Origin: Marinobacterium lutimaris
Lineage (GTDB): Bacteria; Pseudomonadota; Gammaproteobacteria; Pseudomonadales; Balneatricaceae
Length of the DNA: 64,000 nucleotides
Reading direction: 5' to 3'
NCBI RefSeq assembly: GCF_900108065.1
Contig: NZ_FNVQ01000001.1
Location: 682,001 to 746,000, forward strand
The notes beneath the pieces are model-generated. The model had not been told where the DNA came from. It searched no databases and saw only the letters and a program-made list of their open reading frames with translations. Below, in pieces: positions 17,972-25,303 of the stretch (the stretch's first letter is position 1; the number at the start of each line of letters is the position of its first letter). The translations under genes and the position numbers were made by a program.

Positions 17972-19183
17972 GTGATTGACGCTCAACTTACCGCCTATCT
18001 TTACGATTGGCTGCATCTGCTGCTGCGTTTTCTGCACGTGGTCACGGCCATCGCCTGGATCGGTGCGTCCTTCTACTTCGTCTGGCTGGATAACTCACTG
18101 GAAGAGCCGCCGAAGTGGAAGAAGGACAAGGGCATAAAAGGGGATCTCTGGTCGATTCACGGTGGTGGTTTCTACGAGATCGCCAAGTACCAGCTGGCGC
18201 CGGAATCGATGCCCAAACATCTGCACTGGTTCAAGTGGGAGGCGTACTCAACCTGGATCACCGGCGCGCTGCTGATGAGCCTGCTCTACTACGTGGGAGC
18301 CAGCAGCTACCTGATCGATCCGGGCAAGGCGGATCTGACCGAGTGGCAGGCGATCGGTATCAGCGTCGCGACGCTGCTGGGCGGTTTTATCATTTATGAG
18401 GCGGCGTGCCGCTCTCCGCTGGTGAATCATGGTCTGGTGTTTGGCGTGGTGATGCTGGTGATCATTACCGCCATCGCCTGGGGCCTGAGCCAGGTATTCG
18501 GTGATCGCGCTGCCTATATCCACGTCGGGGCGCTGATCGGCACCTGCATGGCCGGTAACGTCTTCTTTGGCATCATGCCGGCCCAGCGAGGCCTGGTGGA
18601 TGCGGTTAAGCGAGGCGTTACGCCCGACCCCAAACCGGCGCTGATGGCGAAGCTGCGTTCTACGCACAATAACTACGCTACCTTGCCGGTGCTGTTCATC
18701 ATGCTCAGCAACCATTATCCGATGACCTATGGGCATGATTATGGCTGGCTGATCCTGGGTGCGCTGGCTCTGATCGGTGCCTGGGCGCGTCACTTCTTCA
18801 ACCTGCGTCACCAGGGGATATTCAAGCCCTGGATCCTGATCTCGGCGTTTCTGGCGTTTTGCGTACTGATTTTGGTAGTGCGTCCGGCGCCGCGCGTAAT
18901 GGCCGAGCATAGTGGCGCGGTGATGAGCGATGCTGAAGCGGTGGCACTGGTGCAGACCCGCTGCAGCGTTTGCCACAGCGCCACACCGAGCGACGATGTC
19001 TTTACCGTGGCACCCTCAGGTGTGATGTTCGATACCGCCGACCAGGTCAGACGCTGGATGGATCGTATCGAGGCGCGTGCGGTGCTGACCCACGATATGC
19101 CGTTCCTCAATAAAACCGGCATGACCGATGAGGAAAGGGCGCAGCTCGGCGCCTGGATCGCGGAGCAGCGCAAAGCTAATTAA
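17972..19183 (+). CDS. puuD: Urate hydroxylase PuuD with C-terminal cytochrome c domain
   Basis: A 403-aa membrane-bound urate oxidase giving 5-hydroxyisourate. The N-terminal part (about residues 1-305) has eight or so membrane spans and family blocks RFLHVVTAIAWIGASFYFVWLD and HWFKWEAYSTWITGALLM. The C-terminal part carries one CSVCH haem c motif (about residue 333), so electrons go to a c-type cytochrome chain rather than to oxygen as in soluble uricase. The start codon is GTG, preceded by a strong AGGAGGG site. It is the last gene of the operon. Confidence 0.93.
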   Translation: MIDAQLTAYLYDWLHLLLRFLHVVTAIAWIGASFYFVWLDNSLEEPPKWKKDKGIKGDLWSIHGGGFYEIAKYQLAPESMPKHLHWFKWEAYSTWITGALLMSLLYYVGASSYLIDPGKADLTEWQAIGISVATLLGGFIIYEAACRSPLVNHGLVFGVVMLVIITAIAWGLSQVFGDRAAYIHVGALIGTCMAGNVFFGIMPAQRGLVDAVKRGVTPDPKPALMAKLRSTHNNYATLPVLFIMLSNHYPMTYGHDYGWLILGALALIGAWARHFFNLRHQGIFKPWILISAFLAFCVLILVVRPAPRVMAEHSGAVMSDAEAVALVQTRCSVCHSATPSDDVFTVAPSGVMFDTADQVRRWMDRIEARAVLTHDMPFLNKTGMTDEERAQLGAWIAEQRKAN

Positions 19184-19205
19184 GATCTTCGGCGACTGAA
19201 CGACC

Positions 19206-19241
19206 AACGCGGGGTGAGGGTTCTCAGCCCCGCGTTCTCCC
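19206..19241 (+). terminator. Strong stem-loop ending the purine operon
   Basis: AACGCGGGG pairs with CCCCGCGTT, with additional TGAG/CTCA pairing inside. It begins 23 bp after the puuD stop. The sequence after it is pyrimidine-rich but has no clean T-run, so termination efficiency is uncertain. Confidence 0.55.
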
Positions 19242-19350
19242 TCACTATTTCCCCAGTTTTACCTTCCCCTGCGAAACCAGGCTAAAACGCCGGTTTCGTC
19301 TTTTTTTACCTGAATAGCGGCGAGTCGTATTTGTGCCCGGTTATTAAGCA

Positions 19351-20193
19351 ATGGCCGATATGGCGTCGATAACTGTATCCTCTGCCTGGAGAGAGCAATT
19401 GCCATTAATGGAGTGGCAGGAACCCATGGAATGCCCTAACTGCGGATATGAACGTCAGCACCAAGACAGCCATGTGATGGAGGGTGTCTGTCCGAACTGC
19501 GGTATCGCCTATGTAAAGTGGAAGGCGCGTCAGGAAGAGCTAGGTACCGCGGAGAATCAAGCGACGCCGCAGGACGAACTCGACAGTTTCGTCATCGAGC
19601 CGCTCCTTCCGATCTGGAAGCGGGTGCTGAAAAGGCTGGCGGCAGAGCCAGAAAAGGTGGACTCTGTCAGTTTAGCCGGTCAGGCGCTGATCTATGTGGC
19701 GTTCTTTTTCTGGGGCTGGTCGTTCATTCTCGGTGGTATCGATTGGCAGGGCATCGGTGGCTCTTTTCTGCACAGCGTTAACCTGCCGTTTCACGAATTT
19801 GGCCATGTGCTGTTCAGCCCCTTTGGCCGTTTCATGATGTTTCTCGGTGGCAGCCTTTTCCAGGTGCTGATGCCGCTGGGGCTGATGCTCGCTTTTATCC
19901 TGCAGCGCCGTGACAACTTCGCTGCGTCAATCATGCTCTGGTGGTCGGGGCAGAACTTTATCGATGTCTCTCCCTATATCGCCGATGCGAAGTATCGATC
20001 CCTGCCGCTGATTATGGGCATGGGTGAAGAGTCCCATGACTGGGGTAATCTGCTGCGCATGAGCGGCACGCTGGACAAGGCGCAGAGCTACGCTCAGCAG
20101 TGGTTCGCCATTGGCGTGATTTTGATGCTGATCAGCTTCTGCTGGGGTGGCTGGCTGTTGTATCGCCAGTTTCGACGGCTAAGAGAAGAGTAG
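19351..20193 (+). CDS. Zinc-ribbon membrane protein with HEFGH metalloprotease-like motif
   Basis: Up to 280 aa. The N-terminal part holds a rubredoxin-like zinc ribbon (CPNCG...CPNCG, 17 residues between the pairs). Three to four membrane segments follow (about 110-265), the second carrying HEFGHVLFSPFGRFMMFLGG, an HExxH zinc-protease signature inside a hydrophobic stretch as in M50 site-2 proteases. QNFIDVSPYIADA, further on, may supply the third zinc ligand. The true start is uncertain: ATG at 19426 (giving MECPNC) has AGGAA just upstream, while 19351 has no clear site. A role in intramembrane proteolysis is inferred. It sits alone between two terminators. Confidence 0.75.
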   Translation: MADMASITVSSAWREQLPLMEWQEPMECPNCGYERQHQDSHVMEGVCPNCGIAYVKWKARQEELGTAENQATPQDELDSFVIEPLLPIWKRVLKRLAAEPEKVDSVSLAGQALIYVAFFFWGWSFILGGIDWQGIGGSFLHSVNLPFHEFGHVLFSPFGRFMMFLGGSLFQVLMPLGLMLAFILQRRDNFAASIMLWWSGQNFIDVSPYIADAKYRSLPLIMGMGEESHDWGNLLRMSGTLDKAQSYAQQWFAIGVILMLISFCWGGWLLYRQFRRLREE

Positions 20194-20203
20194 GCTGATG
20201 AGT

Positions 20204-20240
20204 AAAAAGGGCCGGCGCTCAGAGAACGCCGGCCCTTTTT
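20204..20240. terminator. Bidirectional terminator between convergent genes
   Basis: AAAAAGGGCCGGCG and CGCCGGCCCTTTTT form a perfect 14-bp stem with a 9-nt loop. With an A-run on one side and a T-run on the other it can stop transcription from both the gene ending at 20193 and the one ending at 20276. Confidence 0.92.
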
Positions 20241-20275
20241 CTATCCGTTTTTTTCTATGCGTGTGTCAGTGTCTA

Positions 20276-21739
20276 TCAGTGCTGAAACGCGCTCAACAGT
20301 GGCGGAATACCCGGGAACATCCCGATACCGGTCATCACCGCGCAAAGGATACCGAAGGTCAGCCCCGGAATTATCCAGCGGCCGGTATGACCCAGAGTCT
20401 TGCCACGCTCCTTGCAGCCGATCAGGCCCAGGTTGTCCAGCAGCACCGTCAGTGACCAGCCAAATACCGGGTTTACCAGCGCGGAGGAGAAGATAACGAT
20501 AGCCGCCGACTGGGTGGTTTTGCCTTCACGCGTCATCTGCATACCGGCTTCCAGCAGCGGCAGGAACACGCCGACCACCAGTGCCACGCTAAGCACCGGC
20601 TGCCAGATCGCCAGATCCATCGGATAGCCCCAGATCGCTGCAATCACGCACAGGAGGCCCGTGAGCACCGCACCCGCGGCAATCGGACGACGCGCAATCG
20701 CTGCAGGGACGATGTAGGTTCCCCAGGACGATGACAGGTTACCGCCGCCCAGCAGGCTTCCCACAGTCTGACGTGCAGCGGTGGAGACCATGGTGTCATC
20801 GATATTCATCAGCACGCGTTCGGTCTTCGGCGGGTAGCTCAGCTCCTGGAAAACCCGGTGTCCCAGAAAGTCCGGTGACCACATCGCCACCGCCAGGACC
20901 GCGAACGGCGCCACCGCCACAAAGTGCTCAAAAGAGGGAAGACCCAGCTGCCAGCCCGTATCCTCGCCCCACCAGTAGGCGGGATTCATGTTCGGAATAC
21001 CCGGTTCGGTGCTGAATTCGAACGGCGCGCCCAGCGCATAGGCGATCACGCCGGCCAGCACGGAACCCAGTGGAATCGCCAGCCAGCGCAGTTTCATGTG
21101 TTCCAGCCAGGCGTACATCAGGATGGTGCTGATAATGATCACGAAGGCGATATAGGCCATATCGAAGCTTTCCGCCCAGGCGAACAGCTTGCTGATCTGG
21201 CTGGTGATGCCGATAAAACCCAGGTACAGCAGTAATCCGCCGCAAACCCCGTTACTGGTCAGTTTCGCCAGCAGACTGCCGCCCTTGGTGATACCGAGAA
21301 TAAAACCGAACACGCCGATCAAAACACCCAGCGCCATCGGGTGGCCGCCGGAAGCAACGATCAGCGGAATCAGCGGGATCAGTGGGCCATGTGTACCCGC
21401 CAGGTTGGCAGTGGGGTTCAGGAATCCGGAGACGAGCACCACAAACAGCAGCGCGGCGATCAGCAGCTCGAAGCGGGAGTTTTCCACCACGAACTCTGGC
21501 GACAGCCCCAGCGGTGCGGCAAAGGCGCCGACCACGGCGGCAACCATCACGATCTTGCCGATGGTAGCGGCCATGGCTGGTACCCAGTCTTCAAACTCAA
21601 AGCGGTAATCGCGGAACGGAAGGTTAGGCCGCCAGCGCCTGGGCGCCATCACCTGCAGTTCATGCTCCAGGTATTCGGTACGGGTGTTGAATGCGGAACG
21701 CGGCTTGTGCTGTTTTTTATATGTATCGGTACTGCTCAT
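20276..21739 (-). CDS. DUF3360-type permease
   Basis: A 487-aa membrane protein with about 12 hydrophobic segments. I recognise it as a DUF3360 family member from the long conserved stretches PRRWRPNLPFRDYRFEFEDW, NLAGTHGPLIPLIPLI and MTREGKTTQSAAIVIF. The family is distantly like NCS2/sulfate-type permeases, but its substrate is not established. I chose ATG 21739, which has AAAGGA upstream; a frame extended by 14 residues lacks a site. Being next to purine genes suggests, but does not show, a nucleobase-like substrate. Confidence 0.82.
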   Translation of the reverse strand: MSSTDTYKKQHKPRSAFNTRTEYLEHELQVMAPRRWRPNLPFRDYRFEFEDWVPAMAATIGKIVMVAAVVGAFAAPLGLSPEFVVENSRFELLIAALLFVVLVSGFLNPTANLAGTHGPLIPLIPLIVASGGHPMALGVLIGVFGFILGITKGGSLLAKLTSNGVCGGLLLYLGFIGITSQISKLFAWAESFDMAYIAFVIIISTILMYAWLEHMKLRWLAIPLGSVLAGVIAYALGAPFEFSTEPGIPNMNPAYWWGEDTGWQLGLPSFEHFVAVAPFAVLAVAMWSPDFLGHRVFQELSYPPKTERVLMNIDDTMVSTAARQTVGSLLGGGNLSSSWGTYIVPAAIARRPIAAGAVLTGLLCVIAAIWGYPMDLAIWQPVLSVALVVGVFLPLLEAGMQMTREGKTTQSAAIVIFSSALVNPVFGWSLTVLLDNLGLIGCKERGKTLGHTGRWIIPGLTFGILCAVMTGIGMFPGIPPLLSAFQH

Positions 21740-21993
21740 GTCGGCTCTGATCCTTTGGGTCGACCTATCGCGAACGAGCAAGTCTAGGTAGCAGCAACAG
21801 GTGCCACAATTGATCCTTAGGCTAAGACCTCGTCTTTCGACAACCGATATGGGAACGCGGGGCCGTGAATGATCCTCGCAGCGCCCGAGTAGAAAAGCCG
21901 CTATTTACAGCCTTCAAACGGGATAAAGCTCGGTTTTCAGGAGGGTAAAGTGCCCATCCGTATAGATGGGCTAGGGTTAAATGACGACCAGGC

Positions 21994-22554
21994 TTAACGC
22001 TGGGCTTCCATGTTCAGAAGTTCCTCTATGCTGATCACTTCGCCAAAAGCAAAAGCCAGTGCGGCCATAAAGGCGGCGTGCACCTGTACCGCGGGGACTT
22101 TGACACCGTTGAATTCCAGAGCCAGCGTGGCGCAGGCATCGTGCACCAGTGTGTTCGCATAGCCCAGGTCAGCGGCGGCTCGGGTGACGGCGTCGATACA
22201 CATATGACTCATCGCACCGACGATCACCAGATTGGTAATACCTTCCCGCTGCAGCAATGTCTGGAGTTCGGTGTCCTTAAAGCTGTTCACGCCGTGCTTC
22301 AGAATCTGGAACTCTCCCTCGGCTGGCAGCAGGCTTTCGTGGATCTTTGCGCCCTCGCTGCCGGGGGCGAAAAATGGAGCCTCGCTGGAGGTAAATTCAT
22401 GGCGGACATGAATCACCGGTAATCCGCGCTCGCGGAAGTCGGCCAGAACCCGGGCGGCATTGGCGGCTGCCGACTCGATGCCTTCCAGCGGCCATTTACC
22501 CTTGGCAAAGTAGTCGTTCTGCATATCGATGATGATCAGGGCGGTTTTGCTCAT
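21994..22554 (-). CDS. Isochorismatase-family cysteine hydrolase
   Basis: A 186-aa hydrolase with the family's catalytic triad: Asp in IIIDMQNDYF (residue 10), Lys in ILKHGVNSFKDT and Cys in GAMSHMCIDAVTRAA (about residue 119, with the usual cis-peptide context). Relatives include nicotinamidases, ureidoacrylate and N-carbamoylsarcosine hydrolases; the exact substrate cannot be read here. It is transcribed away from the AraC-type regulator at 22675, which is a likely controller. Confidence 0.88.
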   Translation of the reverse strand: MSKTALIIIDMQNDYFAKGKWPLEGIESAAANAARVLADFRERGLPVIHVRHEFTSSEAPFFAPGSEGAKIHESLLPAEGEFQILKHGVNSFKDTELQTLLQREGITNLVIVGAMSHMCIDAVTRAAADLGYANTLVHDACATLALEFNGVKVPAVQVHAAFMAALAFAFGEVISIEELLNMEAQR

Positions 22555-22556
22555 GG

Positions 22557-22594
22557 TGCTCTCCTCATAGTGCTCTCCTTATAGTGTTCTCCGG
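22557..22594 (-). repeat. Three 14-bp repeats of a Shine-Dalgarno-like unit
   Basis: Read on the minus strand, units of the form GGAGAgCACTAT are repeated in a 14-bp period just before the cysteine hydrolase ATG, so the gene has two or three successive AGGAGAG-type ribosome binding sites. The middle unit also creates a tiny frame (ATG, 5 codons) whose TGA overlaps the hydrolase ATG. Confidence 0.7.
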
Positions 22595-22674
22595 TTGAGT
22601 TATGTCGCTAATGCTATCCGTAGCTGTTAGCCTGCATCGATGGCAGAACTGACAATAAGAGTGCAAATACTGAC

Positions 22675-23643
22675 ATGAGCCAAAGTATCCAGGTTGCGGT
22701 GCTGATGATCCCCGGCACCGCTCAGTCGGCGGTGTATGGACTGATCGATCTTTTTCAGAGTGCTAACCGCATACTGGAGCAGATGCAGCAGGGTTCAGAG
22801 CTCAGCTTCGAGGTATCTCGCTGGCAGTTGGAAGCAGGGGAGCTCACGGCTCTGGATACTCATGCGGGTTCCCCGTCGTTGGTGATAGTGCCGCCAATGC
22901 TGGCGGGCCAGGCTTATCTTGAGCCGCAGCCTGAGCTTTGTGCGCAGCTGACAGGCTGGCATCAGAGAGGCGCGGTTGTCAGTTCTGCCTGTGCAGGCTC
23001 TTTTCTGTTGGCCCAGGCGGGGCTGCTCGAGGGGCGCACAGCAACCACCCATTGGCAGCTTGAAGGAGCTTTCCGCAAACACTATCCAGACGTAGAGCTG
23101 GATACCGATTCTCTTTTATTGGTCGATTCAGACCTGGTCACCGCGGGTGGTGTTATGGCCTGGATGGATCTGGGGCTGCATCTTATTGGGCGCTACGTTC
23201 CGCCGACGGTGGTGCAGGCGCTGGCACGTTTCCTTCTGGTCGATACCGGCACGCGACAGCAAAGCTACTATCGCGGCTTCATCCCTGTGCTTGATCACAG
23301 TGACAAGGCGATATTGATGGTTCAGCACCATATTCACCGGGAGTATGGGCAGCCGCTCAGTGTTGGGGATATGGCTCAGGTCGCTAACCTGAGCGAGCGT
23401 ACTTTTATCCGCCGCTTTCAAAAGGCGACCGGTATGCGGCCTGCTGAATACCTGCAGCATCAGCGCGTACAAAAGGCCCGTGAAATGCTGGAAAACACCG
23501 CAACGACGGTGGAGCGGGTGGGCTGGCAGGTAGGGTATGAGGATGTCAGTGCGTTTCGGCGGATGTTTCAGAAACACACTGGGCTCACGCCTGGGCAGCA
23601 TCGGGAACGTTTCTGCGGCCACTCACCTGAAAACCCTAAATAG
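22675..23643 (+). CDS. GlxA-type AraC-family regulator with DJ-1/PfpI-like domain
   Basis: A 322-aa regulator. The N-terminal DJ-1/PfpI-like domain (about 1-190) includes the elbow SSACAGSFLLAQAGLLEGRTATTHW; it is usually a sensor without enzyme activity in this family. The C-terminal AraC double helix-turn-helix (about 220-315) shows VGDMAQVANLSERTFIRRFQKATGMRPAEYLQHQRVQKAREML. It is divergent from the cysteine hydrolase gene, with 120 bp between starts, and probably regulates it. Confidence 0.9.
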   Translation: MSQSIQVAVLMIPGTAQSAVYGLIDLFQSANRILEQMQQGSELSFEVSRWQLEAGELTALDTHAGSPSLVIVPPMLAGQAYLEPQPELCAQLTGWHQRGAVVSSACAGSFLLAQAGLLEGRTATTHWQLEGAFRKHYPDVELDTDSLLLVDSDLVTAGGVMAWMDLGLHLIGRYVPPTVVQALARFLLVDTGTRQQSYYRGFIPVLDHSDKAILMVQHHIHREYGQPLSVGDMAQVANLSERTFIRRFQKATGMRPAEYLQHQRVQKAREMLENTATTVERVGWQVGYEDVSAFRRMFQKHTGLTPGQHRERFCGHSPENPK

Positions 23644-23925
23644 AACTTCTTTCTCCTGGCATCGCTCAGGTCGCCTTGCTACTGAATAAACTCAGCTTTA
23701 ACAGCCCTTTCTTACCGGTGCTGCAAGACCCCAGATTGTCAAAAGCCAGGTAGACCTATGAGGCTTGCGAACAGATTTATACGCTAGCTGTGGCGGTAGT
23801 AAGTTATCTCTTTATTAGTAAGTATTCATAAATAAGAGAAAGCCTGACGCAGGGCACAGCTCCCCCTCAGCGTGGGCTCTATCATTGCTACCAGAGCAAA
23901 GGAACCCGCCTGTAGTGGAGGCGTT

Positions 23926-25260
23926 ATGAAGAATGTTCAGCGTGTATTTTGGCTGGTGTTACTGGGCCTGAGTGGCGTCTGGCTGTTGGCAGATACCCTG
24001 TCACCTTACCCTTTTACCTACTTCTCGTTCCGCACTGTGTTCGTACAGTATACGGGCGTAGTTGGCATGGGCATGATGAGCCTGGCGATGATGCTGGCGT
24101 TAAGGCCCAAGTGGGTGGAGCCTCCACTTGATGGATTGGACAAAATGTACCGGCTGCATAAGTGGCTGGGTATCGGTGGTCTGGTTTTCTCGACCCTGCA
24201 TTGGTGGTGGGGAAAAGGGACCAAGTGGATGGTCGGCTGGGGTTGGCTAAGCCGTCCCGAGCATAACGCCATTGGTGAGCAGTCCCTTTCGGCCCTTGAA
24301 CAGTGGCTGAACACACAGCGGGGGCTTGCGGAAACTATCGGTGAATGGGTGTTTTACGCGGCGGCGATTTTAATCATTCTGGCGTTGGTTAACTCCTTTC
24401 CCTACCACTGGTTCAGGAAAACGCACAAACTGCTGGCCCTGGCGTATCTGGCGTTGGTTTATCACAGCCTGGTTCTGCTCACCTTTGACTACTGGCTCCA
24501 GCCGGTGGGTGTGGTGATGGCACTCTTGATGCTGGGCGGCAGTGTCGCCGCTGTTACTGTACTCGCTGGTCGGGTGGGCCATTCGCGCAAAGTCGCGGGT
24601 ATTCTTGAGCACCTCGAATATTATCCCGCCCTTAAAATGAACGAGGGTTTCATCAAGCTCGAAAAGGGCTGGCCTGGCCATAAGCCGGGGCAGTTTGCCT
24701 TTGTAACCTCCGAAAACAATGAAGGGGCTCACCCTTACACTATCGCCTCCGTCTGGAACCCGGAGGCGCCGGGTCTGCGGTTTATCGTCAAGGAACTGGG
24801 TGACTGGACAGGGCAACTGAGAACCCGCTTACGGGTGGGTCAGCCGGTCTCCGTAGAGGGGCCTTATGGTTGCTTTGATTTCAGTGATCGGCCTGAGCGC
24901 CAGATCTGGGTAGGCGCGGGAATCGGCATTACCCCGTTTATCGCGAAACTGGAACAGCTGGCGCAGTCAGGCGAGCGACGCGAGGTGGATCTGTTTCATG
25001 TCAGTGCTGAATATGAGCAGGCGGCTTTCGACAAGCTGACTGCGGCGGCAGAGGCCGCGCAGGTCCGGCTACATATTCGGATGACTCCCAGCGAAGGGCG
25101 CCTGACACCGGAACAGATTCGGGCCGCGGTGCCAGAGTGGCGTGAGGCGAGCCTCTGGTTCTGTGGACCGGCAGCCTTTGGTAACTTCCTGCGCGAGGAC
25201 TTCGCCCGGCATGGGTTGCCGAGCAAGCATGTCCATCAAGAGCTTTTCGCTATGCGTTGA
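23926..25260 (+). CDS. Ferric-reductase-like transmembrane flavoprotein
   Basis: A 444-aa membrane oxidoreductase. The N-terminal half has about six membrane spans with haem-type histidines (LHKWLGIGGLVFSTLHWWWG and FRKTHKLLALAYLALVYHS), as in the ferric reductase/NADPH oxidase fold. The C-terminal half is an FAD/NAD(P)H reductase with HPYTIAS, GPYGCFDF, GAGIGITPFIAKL and WFCGPAAFGNFL. The start at 23926 has a TGGAGG site; the 18 extra in-frame residues upstream are unlikely. It would carry electrons from NAD(P)H across the membrane, perhaps to ferric iron. It stands alone. Confidence 0.87.
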   Translation: MKNVQRVFWLVLLGLSGVWLLADTLSPYPFTYFSFRTVFVQYTGVVGMGMMSLAMMLALRPKWVEPPLDGLDKMYRLHKWLGIGGLVFSTLHWWWGKGTKWMVGWGWLSRPEHNAIGEQSLSALEQWLNTQRGLAETIGEWVFYAAAILIILALVNSFPYHWFRKTHKLLALAYLALVYHSLVLLTFDYWLQPVGVVMALLMLGGSVAAVTVLAGRVGHSRKVAGILEHLEYYPALKMNEGFIKLEKGWPGHKPGQFAFVTSENNEGAHPYTIASVWNPEAPGLRFIVKELGDWTGQLRTRLRVGQPVSVEGPYGCFDFSDRPERQIWVGAGIGITPFIAKLEQLAQSGERREVDLFHVSAEYEQAAFDKLTAAAEAAQVRLHIRMTPSEGRLTPEQIRAAVPEWREASLWFCGPAAFGNFLREDFARHGLPSKHVHQELFAMR

Positions 25261-25303
25261 ACATGGTGCATGAAGTAGAGATAAGTCGCGGGTAACGGCG
25301 GTT

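Noticed and set aside
21786-21806. Possible sigma-54 promoter upstream of the DUF3360 gene
   Set aside because: GC and CC are 8 or 11 bp apart rather than 10.
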